From JBGPEQ01 sp050180895 (GTDB taxonomy: Bacteria > Pseudomonadota > Alphaproteobacteria > Dongiales > Dongiaceae), in contig JBFXDS010000022.1 in the NCBI GenBank assembly GCA_050180895.1, positions 1 through 32,559 of the forward strand: a stretch of DNA of 32,559 nucleotides, given 5' to 3'. The translations under genes and the position numbers were made by a program. Every line of letters begins with the position of its first letter. The stretch's first letter is position 1. Of this stretch, positions 16,132-23,871 are shown in pieces. The notes beneath the pieces are model-generated. The model did no database searches and was not told where the DNA came from. It saw only the letters and a program-made list of their open reading frames with translations.

Positions 16132-17727
16132 TCAGCCGGCAGTCTGCGCCGCGTCCTCGGCCGCCATTGTGGTCGACCCGCGGAAGGGCGGCAAGGCACG
16201 CTGCGCGCAGGCGGATCGCTCGCACAGGCGGCATGTGGTCCCCACCGGCACCGCCGCGCCGCGGCGCGACATACCGATCCCATCGGCATAGACGATGTCC
16301 CGCGCGAACGAAGCGTCGCATCCCAGTTCGATCGCGTGGAAGCGCGGCGAACCGACGATCTCCGGCGAGTCGGCCGGGATCGCCCGCGCGACGGAGATAT
16401 AGGTCGCCCCGTCCGGCATGCGCGACAGCTGCACGCGCGTGACGCCCGGCGTAAGGAAGGCCGAATGCACGTTCCACAGCGCACAGGTCCCGCCGTGGCG
16501 CGGAATCCGAAATCCCGAACTGCCGAGACGCCAGGTCACGTTGCCGGCCATGTCCACCCGCACCAGGTGGAACGGGATGCCTTTCGCGCCGGGACGCTTC
16601 AGCGTCGTCAATCGTCGGCAGGCCTGCTCGAAGTCGACGCAGAACCGCCGCATCAATCGCTCGATATCGTGGCGAAGCTCGCGCGCCGCCGCCAGGAACC
16701 GGTCATAGGGCATCACGACGGCCGCCGCGACATAGTCGGTCAGGGCGTCGCGCGCCAAATCCCGGGCCTCCGGCGTTGCCCAGCGGACGGTGCCGAGACG
16801 GTGCGTGATCGCGTCACCGCAGGCAGCGGCGGCGAGGCCCTTGGCAACCGCAAGAAGACGCGCTTCGGGCGGCAATGACTCCGGGATATCGAGCCGCTTC
16901 CGTCCGGCCTCCGGCTCGGCCCTATCCTGCGGCGGCATGTCGGGAACGATGCGGCAGACGAGGCCGTGGTCCTGTTCCAGGCATGCCGCCAGCCGTTCGT
17001 AGGTACAGGCCGCATCGATGCCCGTCGCTGCGCGAATCACCGCGGCCGCATCCTCCAGTTCCGCGAAATAGCCGTCGTTGGCATGCAGGAATTCGGCCAC
17101 ATCTTCGGTCGGCGGGTGCCCGTCGATGTCGGCCGCCATATCGGCGCCTCCCTCGAGTAGATCGCCGAACAGCGGGACGAGCCGCTTGCTGTCTTCGACG
17201 ATGATGTCGAGAAAGCGCCGGCGCTGGTCGAGATCGATGTCCGGGTTGTCGGTCAGGATTTCCGCGAAGGAGCGGATGGTCGTGACGAGCGTGCGGAACT
17301 CATAGTTGATGCTGGCCGGGGCTTCGCGCTGTCGCAGCGCTTCGCCGAGTTCGCTGGCTCTGTCGCGCTGCCTGCAATAGGCGCGATAGAGGTTCGCCAT
17401 CGCCCTGGCCGTCGCCGGAGAGGCCCGCAGGGTCGCGGCGGCTTCCGACCGGTCGATCGCGTCGGCGTCGAAGACGGGATCGGCGAGCGCGTCGACGAGC
17501 TCGGCGGCGATGTCGCTCCGGCCGCCGTTGGACAGCGCTTCGGCGTCGATATCGAGGACCTCCCGGAACCGCAGGAGGAGCTTGGCCGTCACAGGCCGTT
17601 GATCGTGCTCGAGCAGATTGAGATAGCTCGCGGACAGGTCCAGGCGTCGTGCCATTTCGACCTGGGTCAGGCCGAGGCGGCGGCGCGCCTGCCGTATCCT
17701 GCTTCCGATTGCCGAGGTCATCGCCAT
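16132..17727 (-). CDS. XRE/ScfR-type short-chain fatty acyl-CoA regulator with HisKA-like insert
   Basis: A 531-residue regulator. Residues 8-62 form a Cro/XRE helix-turn-helix (LGLTQVEMARRLDLSASYLN). Residues about 138-193 resemble the dimerisation helices of sensor histidine kinases (NYEFRTLVTTIRSFAEIL ... RRFLDIIVEDSKRLVPLFGDLL), but the phosphorylatable histidine is replaced by Y142. Residues about 215-370 are IrrE/ImmA-like without HExxH, so not an active peptidase. The C-terminus is the ScfR domain (PF09856), with GTCALWNVHSAF and a cysteine cluster C499, C502, C507 (CRLCERSAC). Relatives control acetate, propionate or glyoxylate metabolism in response to acyl-CoA. It is divergent from the DUF4212/symporter genes, over a control region with TTTACAA boxes. 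Confidence 0.87.
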   Translation of the reverse strand: MAMTSAIGSRIRQARRRLGLTQVEMARRLDLSASYLNLLEHDQRPVTAKLLLRFREVLDIDAEALSNGGRSDIAAELVDALADPVFDADAIDRSEAAATLRASPATARAMANLYRAYCRQRDRASELGEALRQREAPASINYEFRTLVTTIRSFAEILTDNPDIDLDQRRRFLDIIVEDSKRLVPLFGDLLEGGADMAADIDGHPPTEDVAEFLHANDGYFAELEDAAAVIRAATGIDAACTYERLAACLEQDHGLVCRIVPDMPPQDRAEPEAGRKRLDIPESLPPEARLLAVAKGLAAAACGDAITHRLGTVRWATPEARDLARDALTDYVAAAVVMPYDRFLAAARELRHDIERLMRRFCVDFEQACRRLTTLKRPGAKGIPFHLVRVDMAGNVTWRLGSSGFRIPRHGGTCALWNVHSAFLTPGVTRVQLSRMPDGATYISVARAIPADSPEIVGSPRFHAIELGCDASFARDIVYADGIGMSRRGAAVPVGTTCRLCERSACAQRALPPFRGSTTMAAEDAAQTAG

Positions 17728-17741
17728 CTCGGGTCGTGATC

Positions 17742-17848
17742 TTTACAAGATTTACAACAGGATAATTTCCATAGACAAAAATTTACAAAATGTCTATTGG
17801 TAACAATATATTATTGACAGTCTCGCGGGCTGTGTGAAATTTTTACAA
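17742..17848. promoter_or_regulatory. AT-rich divergent control region with TTTACAA boxes
   Basis: Four exact TTTACAA copies lie at 17742-17748, 17751-17757, 17782-17788 and 17842-17848; the first two are spaced by 9 bases. The third is framed by a perfect 7-bp inverted repeat, ATAGACA (17771-17777) and TGTCTAT (17791-17797). The AT-rich island contrasts with the GC-rich flanks. TTGACA at 17814-17819 could be a -35 element for the rightward genes, although its -10 partner is poor. RamB/ScfR-type regulators are known to bind TTTGCAAA-like sites, so these boxes are plausible operators for autoregulation and symporter control. Confidence 0.6.
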
Positions 17849-17952
17849 GCAGGGCGGCGGCGCTTGCCTTCGGACAGCCTGGCCGACGATCGTCGCGGCG
17901 CAGGAAACGCGAAAGAACATCGTTCGAGGCGAACCTCGCACCGTCGTCGTCT

Positions 17953-17974
17953 CAGGCGGCAATAGTGCCGCCTG
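17953..17974 (+). promoter_or_regulatory. Perfect hairpin in the leader of the DUF4212 gene
   Basis: CAGGCGGCA (17953-17961) pairs with TGCCGCCTG (17966-17974) around an ATAG loop, a 9-bp perfect stem. It ends about 7 bases before the ribosome binding region AGAGGGAGGG that serves the ATG at 17997. It has no T run. It could act on mRNA stability or translation of the symporter genes, or be a DNA site for a dimeric regulator. Confidence 0.5.
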
Positions 17975-17996
17975 TAGGCTAGAGGGAGGGTCGGCT

Positions 17997-18269
17997 ATGG
18001 CCGCGGAGCAACTATCGCCGGAGCGGGCGACTGCGCATTGGCGGAAGACGAGTTCGCTGATGTGGATCTGTCTCGCGATCTGGGTCTTTTTCAGCTTCAT
18101 CATTCATCTGTTCGCGACATCGCTCAATTCGATCGTCATCTTCGGCTTTCCGCTCGGCTTCTACATGGCCGCGCAGGGCTCGCTCATCGCCTTCGTCATC
18201 CTGATCTTCTGGTACGCCAGTCGTCAGAACAGTATCGACGAAGAATTCGGTGTCGACGAGGACCGCTGA
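17997..18269 (+). CDS. DUF4212 small subunit of a sodium/solute symporter
   Basis: A 90-residue inner-membrane protein. After a hydrophilic start with the family motif AHWRKTSSLMWICLAIW, there are two membrane helices (about residues 22-42 and 52-74) joined by a short loop with FGFPLGFYMAAQGS, and an acidic tail (EEFGVDEDR). This is DUF4212 (PF13937), the small partner of the VC_2705-type sodium:solute symporters. The ATG has a strong GGGAGGG upstream. It is followed after 13 bases by the large subunit, so the two are co-translated. Transcription probably starts in the TTTACAA-box region. Confidence 0.92.
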   Translation: MAAEQLSPERATAHWRKTSSLMWICLAIWVFFSFIIHLFATSLNSIVIFGFPLGFYMAAQGSLIAFVILIFWYASRQNSIDEEFGVDEDR

Positions 18270-18282
18270 GGGGGGACGGACG

Positions 18283-20121
18283 ATGGCAACGGCAAGAAGC
18301 TCCTTCATCGACAATCTCGGGAAGATTTACGGCATCTATACCGGCGGCTTTGCCGCATTCGTGATCGTGCTCGCCATCCTCGAGCAGATCGGCGTCCCCG
18401 ATGTGATCATCGGCTATCTGTTCGTGTTCATGACGATCGGCATCTACGCGCTGATCGGCATCCTGTCGCGGACGGCGCAGATCTCCGAGTACTATGTCGC
18501 GGGCCGCGTCGTGCCGGCGTTCTATAACGGGATGGCGACCGGCGCGGACTGGATGAGTGCGGCGTCCTTCATCGGCATGGCCGGCACCCTCTATGCGCTC
18601 GGCTACGACGGACTGGCGTTCGTGCTCGGCTGGACCGGCGGCTATGTGCTGGTGGCCGTTCTGCTCGCCCCGTATCTGCGCAAGTTCGGCCAGTACACGG
18701 TGCCGGATTTCCTCGGCGCCCGCTACGGCGGCAACGTTGCGCGCTTCATCGGCATCCTCGTGCTGCTGGCGGCGTCCTTCACCTATGTCGTCGCGCAGAT
18801 CTACGGCGTCGGCATCATCGCCGGGCGCTTCCTCGGCATTCCCTTCGAGGTCGCCGTCTTCGTCGGCCTGCTGGGCATTCTGGTCTGCTCGATGCTGGGC
18901 GGCATGCGGGCCGTGACCTGGACCCAGGTGGCGCAGTACATCATCCTGATCGTCGCCTATCTGATTCCGGTCATTCTTCTCTCCGTGCAGTTGACCGGCG
19001 TGCCGATTCCGCAATTGATGTACGGGCAGGCGCTGCAGAGGATCGCCGAGTTCGAACAGGAGCATGGGATCCTCAAGGCCCATGCGGCGGCCTTCGCCGG
19101 CAGCGATGGCGCGTTCAGCGGCGTGGCGATGCTGAACTACTTCGCGCTGATCTTCTGCCTGATGGTCGGCACGGCATCGCTGCCGCATATCCTGATGCGG
19201 TACTTCACCACGCCCAACGTCCGCCAGGCGCGTCAGTCGGTCGGCTGGAGCCTGTTCTTCATCTTCCTGCTGTACTTCACGGCGCCGTCCTATGCGGCGT
19301 TCGCGAAGCTTGAAGTGTACACCAACGTCATCGGCCAACCGATCGACCAGCTCCCGGCCTGGGTCGCCTCCTGGGGCCGTGCGGGCCTCGATCTCGTCGG
19401 CGTCTGCGATGCGGCGAATGCGGCGGAGATCTTCAAGATGTGCGCCGGCGTCGTCGGCAATGCCGATGGCATCCTCCAGGTCGGCGAGTTCAAGATCAAC
19501 AACGACGCCATCGTGCTGGCAACGCCGGAGATCGCCGGCCTGCCGTACGTCATCGCGGGCCTCGTCGCGGCCGGCGGTTTGGCGGCCGCTCTCAGCACGG
19601 CCGACGGCCTGCTGCTGGCGATCGCCAACGCCCTCAGCCACGACGTCTACTACCGCATGATCGATCCGAAGGCCGATACGAAGCGTCGGTTGATCGTGGC
19701 GCGCGTCCTGCTGATCGGCGTGGCGATCATCGCCGCCTACGTCGCCAGCACGGCGCCGGCGGGGATCCTGTCGATGGTGGCCTGGGCGTTCTCGATCGCC
19801 GCGTCGGGATTGTTCCCGGCGCTGGTGATGGGGATCTGGTGGAAGCGCACGACGAGTGCCGGCGCCTGTGCCGGCATGGTCGCCGGCTTCGGCCTCTGTC
19901 TGTTCTATCTGATCGGCACGCAGTATTTCGGCATGCCGCTTTGGTGGGGCATCAAGAACATCTCTTGTGGCCTGTTCGGCATCCCTGCCGCCTTCATCGT
20001 TACCTGGGTGGTCAGCCTGATGACTCCGGCGCCGTCCCGGGAGATGCAGGACTTCATCGACTCGATCCGCGTTCCGCGCGGCGGCGTCGCCCTGGCCGGC
20101 AGCCAGAGCGCCGTCGACTAG
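18283..20121 (+). CDS. Sodium:solute symporter, VC_2705/ActP-like (probable short-chain monocarboxylate uptake)
   Basis: A 612-residue inner-membrane protein with about 13-14 membrane helices. It carries family features: YYVAGRVVPAFYNGMATGAD WMSAASFIGMAG (unwound first helix region), YGGNVARFIGILV, and GGLAAALSTADGLLLAIANA, the conserved SSS signature near helix 8-9. A longer insert (about residues 340-420) contains LEVYTNVIGQPIDQLPAWV. This belongs to the VC_2705 subfamily of the SSS group, relatives of acetate permease ActP, usually paired with DUF4212. Acetate or a similar short-chain acid is the likely substrate, supported by the divergent ScfR-type regulator. The ATG at 18283 follows GAGGGGGGACGG. 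A T-tailed terminator follows. Confidence 0.92.
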   Translation: MATARSSFIDNLGKIYGIYTGGFAAFVIVLAILEQIGVPDVIIGYLFVFMTIGIYALIGILSRTAQISEYYVAGRVVPAFYNGMATGADWMSAASFIGMAGTLYALGYDGLAFVLGWTGGYVLVAVLLAPYLRKFGQYTVPDFLGARYGGNVARFIGILVLLAASFTYVVAQIYGVGIIAGRFLGIPFEVAVFVGLLGILVCSMLGGMRAVTWTQVAQYIILIVAYLIPVILLSVQLTGVPIPQLMYGQALQRIAEFEQEHGILKAHAAAFAGSDGAFSGVAMLNYFALIFCLMVGTASLPHILMRYFTTPNVRQARQSVGWSLFFIFLLYFTAPSYAAFAKLEVYTNVIGQPIDQLPAWVASWGRAGLDLVGVCDAANAAEIFKMCAGVVGNADGILQVGEFKINNDAIVLATPEIAGLPYVIAGLVAAGGLAAALSTADGLLLAIANALSHDVYYRMIDPKADTKRRLIVARVLLIGVAIIAAYVASTAPAGILSMVAWAFSIAASGLFPALVMGIWWKRTTSAGACAGMVAGFGLCLFYLIGTQYFGMPLWWGIKNISCGLFGIPAAFIVTWVVSLMTPAPSREMQDFIDSIRVPRGGVALAGSQSAVD

Positions 20122-20145
20122 ACCGGCGGATATCGGCAATACTGT

Positions 20146-20175
20146 GCGGGGCCCTTGACGGGCCCCGCCCTTTTT
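20146..20175 (+). terminator. Intrinsic terminator after the symporter gene
   Basis: GCGGGGCCC (20146-20154) pairs with GGGCCCCGC (20160-20168) around TTGAC, followed by CC and TTTTT (20171-20175). It starts 24 bases after the symporter stop codon, so the two small membrane-protein genes downstream are either transcribed by read-through or have their own promoter. Confidence 0.9.
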
Positions 20176-20207
20176 GTGCGGTTCCTGAGCCACGACGGCG
20201 CCTGCCG

Positions 20208-20519
20208 ATGACCGGAAATCCGTTCTGGGACTTTTGGTACTTTCATATTCCCAACTACCTCGCGGCCGTCGTCACCTACACGCTGGTCGGCCGTTTCGTG
20301 CTGTCGCTGTTCCTGCCGCCGGATTCGCCGAACTATATCTGGCGCTTCTTCCGGCTGATCTCCGACTGGGCCGTTGGCGGCGCCCGCGCCATCACGCCCG
20401 GATACGTGCTGCCGCTGTTCCTGCCGCTGATCGCGGCGTTCTGGCTGTTCGTCCTGCGGCACGCCTATTTCCTCCTGCTGGCGAATGCCGGCCTGGCGCC
20501 GACCGTCGGGACGTCGTGA
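20208..20519 (+). CDS. Small membrane protein, YggT-like in layout, unknown function
   Basis: A 103-residue protein starting MTGNPFWDFWYFHIPNYLAA. It has two membrane segments (about residues 14-34 and 67-90) separated by a loop with PPDSPNYIWRFFRLISDWAV and a following basic turn. The layout and the loop resemble YggT-family proteins, but I cannot confirm this. Its stop codon overlaps the GTG start of the next gene (GTGA), so the two are translationally coupled. It lies 86 bases behind the symporter gene, after a terminator. Confidence 0.7.
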   Translation: MTGNPFWDFWYFHIPNYLAAVVTYTLVGRFVLSLFLPPDSPNYIWRFFRLISDWAVGGARAITPGYVLPLFLPLIAAFWLFVLRHAYFLLLANAGLAPTVGTS

Positions 20520-20839
20520 CGCCCCGCGGCCTCTTCATCGGCACGCTCGGCGTGAGCCTGTTCAACGGGCTCGCATCGCCCGCCCTGCCGCTGCTCTTCT
20601 TCCTTGCGCCGATCTGGATGCCGGAGTTCGTGCCGGCGACCAACGAGGCCAGATTCTACGCCGCATCGCTGGTCGTGTCGTTCGGCACGCTTCTCGTCGC
20701 CGGGATTCCGGCGGCGGTGTTCGAGCGCGTGACCGGGCGGCGGTCGAGCGACACGACCTCGATGCTGGTGTGGCTGGCCTGCGCCGTGGTTCTGTCGCTG
20801 CCGGCGCTGCAGCAGATCATGGGCGCGTCCGCGGGCTAG
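20516..20839 (+). CDS. Small membrane protein of unknown function, coupled to the preceding gene
   Basis: A 107-residue protein starting at GTG 20516 (VTPRGLFIGTLGVSLFNGLA). Three hydrophobic segments are visible: about residues 7-31, 48-66 and 84-101, with a basic loop (ERVTGRRSSDTT) between the last two. No family recognised. The overlap of its GTG with the TGA of the preceding gene argues that both are real and act together, possibly as accessory membrane proteins of the symporter locus. Confidence 0.68.
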   Translation: MTPRGLFIGTLGVSLFNGLASPALPLLFFLAPIWMPEFVPATNEARFYAASLVVSFGTLLVAGIPAAVFERVTGRRSSDTTSMLVWLACAVVLSLPALQQIMGASAG

Positions 20840-20924
20840 CGCCGTCTCGACGCGCTGCCGCCGCCTGTCCTATCATCGACCGTCGGCGCGGCCAGCGGGC
20901 CGTGTTCTCGCGGAGTCCGGGACC

Positions 20925-21281
20925 GTGGAGCGAATCCGTCAGCTGGCCGTTTTCTCCGTGCGCCGCGGTTGCGGGTTCGCTGCGTTGGCGATTTGCACGA
21001 CGATGTTCGCTCTCATCGACCAGCCGGTGCTGGCCTTCCGGACCGGGGCCGTTCTCTGCTGTCTGGCGGCGGTCATCCTGTTCTGGAGGGCGCGCCATGC
21101 GCGCACGCGCAATCACCGCGACACGGAAGTGTGGATGCTTCTCGGTCGCGATGCCGGGCTGCCCGACGCCCAGGCCGGCCGGGTGATCAACGCCGTGCTG
21201 AGCGAGGTGTATATGTGGCACGCGGAAGGAGCGGCCGCCGTCGCCTTCGGGCTTTGGCTGTTCTCGCTCGTGACCGGATGA
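20925..21281 (+). CDS. Small membrane protein of unknown function
   Basis: A 118-residue protein starting at GTG 20925 (MERIRQLAVFSVRRGCGFAA). Hydrophobic segments lie at about residues 17-35, 41-55 and 102-117; between the second and third is a soluble stretch with ARTRNHRDTEVWMLLGRD and a helix QAGRVINAVLSEVY. I do not recognise a family. It converges with dxr, the two stop codons being 21 bases apart. Confidence is moderate because the reading relies on composition and the GTG start. Confidence 0.6.
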   Translation: MERIRQLAVFSVRRGCGFAALAICTTMFALIDQPVLAFRTGAVLCCLAAVILFWRARHARTRNHRDTEVWMLLGRDAGLPDAQAGRVINAVLSEVYMWHAEGAAAVAFGLWLFSLVTG

Positions 21282-21302
21282 GCCCGCCCTGACCGCCTGC
21301 GG

Positions 21303-22487
21303 TCAGCGGCGCGACAGCAGGCTCTCGGTCCGGGCGCGCGCCCTGCCGTCGACCTCCCGCAGATGATCGAGCGAGGCCAGCGGTTCGGCCGGGATCGCGT
21401 CCAGCGTGCGCTCGACCGTCGCGGTGATGTCGAGGAAGCCGATGCGGCCGTCGAGGAAGGCGCCGACCGCCACCTCGTTCGCGGCGTTCAGCACCGCCGG
21501 CGCCGTGCCGCCGGCCCTGAGGGCGGCGCGCGCCAGGCGCAGCGCCGGGAAGCGCACGGGGTCCGGCGCCTCGAAGGTGAGCGCGCCGATGGCCGCGAGG
21601 TCGAGCCGCTTGGCCGGCGTCGGGATGCGCTTCGGCCAGGCCAGCGCATAGGCAATCGGCGTGCGCATGTCCGGGCTGCCGAGCTGCGCCAGCACGGAGC
21701 CGTCCATATAGGCCACCAGGCTGTGCACCACCGACTGCGGGTGGACGACGATCTCGATCTGCGCCTCCGGCAACCCGAACAGATGATGGGCCTCGATCAG
21801 CTCGAGGCCCTTGTTCATCATCGTCGCCGAGTCGACGGAGATCTTCGCCCCCATGTCCCAATTGGGATGGGCGACCGCCTGGGCCGGCGTCACCGTCGCC
21901 ATGGCCTCGCGCGGCGCCGTCCGGAACGGCCCGCCGGAGGCGGTCAGGATGATCTTCTCGACCGACTCGGGATGCGTGAAATCGAAGACCTGATAGATCG
22001 CGCTGTGCTCGGAGTCGACCGGCAGCAGGGTGGCCCCGTGCCGCGCGATCTCCGCCAGGATGAGCGAGCCGGCGCAGACCAGCGTCTCCTTGTTGGCGAG
22101 CGCCACCACGGCGCCGCGGCGCACCGCGGCCAGCGTCGCCTCCAGCCCGGCGGCGCCGACGATCGCCGCCATCACCCATTCGGCCGGCCGGCTGCCGGCC
22201 TCGGCCACGGCCGAGGTGCCTGCCGCCGCCTCGATGCCGCTGCCGCTCAGCGCCTCCTTGAGCTCGAAATACTTGCCGGCGTCGCCGACCACCGCGCAGC
22301 GCGCGCGCAGCCGCCGCGCCTGCTCGGCCAGCAGCTTGACGTTGCTGTAGGCGGTGAGCGCCTCGACCTCGAAGGCGCCGGAGTTGCGGGCGAGGAGATC
22401 GATGGTGTTGCAGCCGACCGAGCCGGTGGAGCCCAGCACGGTGACGCGCCGCGGAACGGCTTCGAGTCTCGCTGCCACCTGCTGCAT
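21303..22487 (-). CDS. dxr: 1-deoxy-D-xylulose 5-phosphate reductoisomerase
   Basis: A 394-residue cytoplasmic enzyme that converts DXP to 2-C-methyl-D-erythritol 4-phosphate with NADPH, the committed step of the MEP isoprenoid pathway and target of fosmidomycin. The N-terminal Rossmann motif is VTVLGSTGSVGCNTIDLL. Other landmarks are ALANKETLVCAG, the metal-site region LLPVDSEHSAIYQ, SGGPFR, and HPNWDMGAKISVDSATMMNK with GLELIEAHHLF. The C-terminal domain ends ARARTESLLSRR. The ATG at 22487 gives 14 residues before the first strand and has GGGGGA upstream. It is divergent from hpnB, so enzymes of isoprenoid precursor supply and hopanoid assembly are adjacent. Confidence 0.97.
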   Translation of the reverse strand: MQQVAARLEAVPRRVTVLGSTGSVGCNTIDLLARNSGAFEVEALTAYSNVKLLAEQARRLRARCAVVGDAGKYFELKEALSGSGIEAAAGTSAVAEAGSRPAEWVMAAIVGAAGLEATLAAVRRGAVVALANKETLVCAGSLILAEIARHGATLLPVDSEHSAIYQVFDFTHPESVEKIILTASGGPFRTAPREAMATVTPAQAVAHPNWDMGAKISVDSATMMNKGLELIEAHHLFGLPEAQIEIVVHPQSVVHSLVAYMDGSVLAQLGSPDMRTPIAYALAWPKRIPTPAKRLDLAAIGALTFEAPDPVRFPALRLARAALRAGGTAPAVLNAANEVAVGAFLDGRIGFLDITATVERTLDAIPAEPLASLDHLREVDGRARARTESLLSRR

Positions 22488-22689
22488 CGACGGCCGGTCC
22501 CCCTGATCAGACTCGCTGCGTCGTCCGCGACATGCTGCGCCTGCCCAAATATGCCTGTCAACGCCGCAGAGCTTAACCGCCCGGCCCCTGGGCTCGCGCG
22601 GCGGCCTGTCGCTACCCGGAAGCGTCCGCCGATGCAAGCCCGTCATCACGTCATTGCCCTCGCCGATCCGCCATGACATCTAGGCGGCC

Positions 22690-23871
22690 ATGCTGACATG
22701 GCTTGCCCTCGCAGCCGCCCTGTCGCTGGCGGCATGGTTGTACCTGGTCTTCCTGCACGGAGGGTTCTGGCGCTGCGGCGAGCGGTTGCCCGCGGACGGC
22801 GCCGCGCCCGACGCCTGGCCGGCCGTCGCCGCCGTGGTGCCGGCGCGCAACGAGGAGGACACAATCGCCGCGGTGCTCGCCGGCCTCGCGGCCCAGGACT
22901 ATCCCGGGCGGCTGTCCGTGACGCTGGTCGACGACCGCAGCACCGATGCCACCCGCGCGCGGGCCGAGGCCGCGCGCGCCGCCGCGCCCGGCCGCGCCGC
23001 GCCGACGATCCTCCCGGGCGACGCGCTGCCGCCGGGCTGGTCCGGCAAGCTGTGGGCGCTGCATCAGGGCATCGCGCAGGCGCTGCGCGACGATGCGGCC
23101 GTCGAGTTCGTTTTCCTATCGGATGCCGATATCGTCCACGCGCCTGATGCGCTGCGCCGGCTGATCGGCAAGGCGGTGGCCGAGCGGCGGGACCTGGTGT
23201 CGCTGATGGCGCGGCTCAACTGCGAGACGGCGTGGGAGCGGCTGCTGGTCCCGCCCTTCGTCTTCTTCTTCCAGAAGCTCTACCCGTTCCCGCGCGCCAA
23301 CGACGACCGCGCCGCGACGGCCGCCGCGGCCGGCGGCTGCGTGCTGATCCGCCGCGGCATGCTGGAGAAGATCGGCGGCATCGCCGCCATCCGTGGCGCG
23401 CTGATCGACGATTGCAGCCTGGCGCGCGCGGTGAAGCGCGCCGGCGGCCGCCTGTGGCTCGGCCTCGCCGACGATACGCGCAGCCTGCGCGTCTATCGCG
23501 AGCTCGCGCCGATCTGGATGATGGTGGCGCGCTCTGCCTTCACCCAGCTCCGCTACTCGGCGCTGCTGCTGCTCGGCACCGTGCTCGGCATGGCACTGCT
23601 CTACCTGCTGCCGCCGCTGCTGCTGCTGACCGCCCCCGTGCACGGCGATGCCGCCGCCGCGGTCCTCGCGGCCCTCGCCTGGCTGCTCATGGCCGTCGCC
23701 TACCTGCCGACCCTGCGCTACTACCGGCAGCCGGCCTGGCTGGCGCTGACGCTGCCGGCCGCCGCGCTACTCTATCTCGGCATGACCCTGGATTCGGCGC
23801 GCCGGCACTGGTGGGGCCGCGGCAGCCGCTGGAAGGGCCGCGACTACGGCCGGCAGGAGGCGGCGGGATGA
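22690..23871 (+). CDS. hpnB: Hopanoid-associated glycosyltransferase HpnB
   Basis: A 393-residue membrane-bound family 2 glycosyltransferase. An N-terminal membrane anchor (residues 1-22) is followed by the GT-A domain: AVVPARNEEDTIAAVLAGLA, TLVDDRSTDATR, the DxD-type FLSDADIVHAPDAL and DDCSLARAVKRAGGRLWLG. C-terminal hydrophobic segments (about residues 292-320, 325-343 and 350-367) complete the HpnB layout. HpnB is found in hopanoid clusters; its exact reaction is unproven. The gene overlaps hpnC by ATGA, so both are translated together. It begins 202 bases from the divergent dxr start, and that space probably holds both promoters. Confidence 0.9.
   Translation: MLTWLALAAALSLAAWLYLVFLHGGFWRCGERLPADGAAPDAWPAVAAVVPARNEEDTIAAVLAGLAAQDYPGRLSVTLVDDRSTDATRARAEAARAAAPGRAAPTILPGDALPPGWSGKLWALHQGIAQALRDDAAVEFVFLSDADIVHAPDALRRLIGKAVAERRDLVSLMARLNCETAWERLLVPPFVFFFQKLYPFPRANDDRAATAAAAGGCVLIRRGMLEKIGGIAAIRGALIDDCSLARAVKRAGGRLWLGLADDTRSLRVYRELAPIWMMVARSAFTQLRYSALLLLGTVLGMALLYLLPPLLLLTAPVHGDAAAAVLAALAWLLMAVAYLPTLRYYRQPAWLALTLPAAALLYLGMTLDSARRHWWGRGSRWKGRDYGRQEAAG

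Noticed and set aside
18196..20193. A 665-residue minus-strand frame opposite the symporter
   Set aside because: Its composition is dominated by Arg, Asp, His and Gln with no domain, while the plus strand encodes a clear SSS-family protein.
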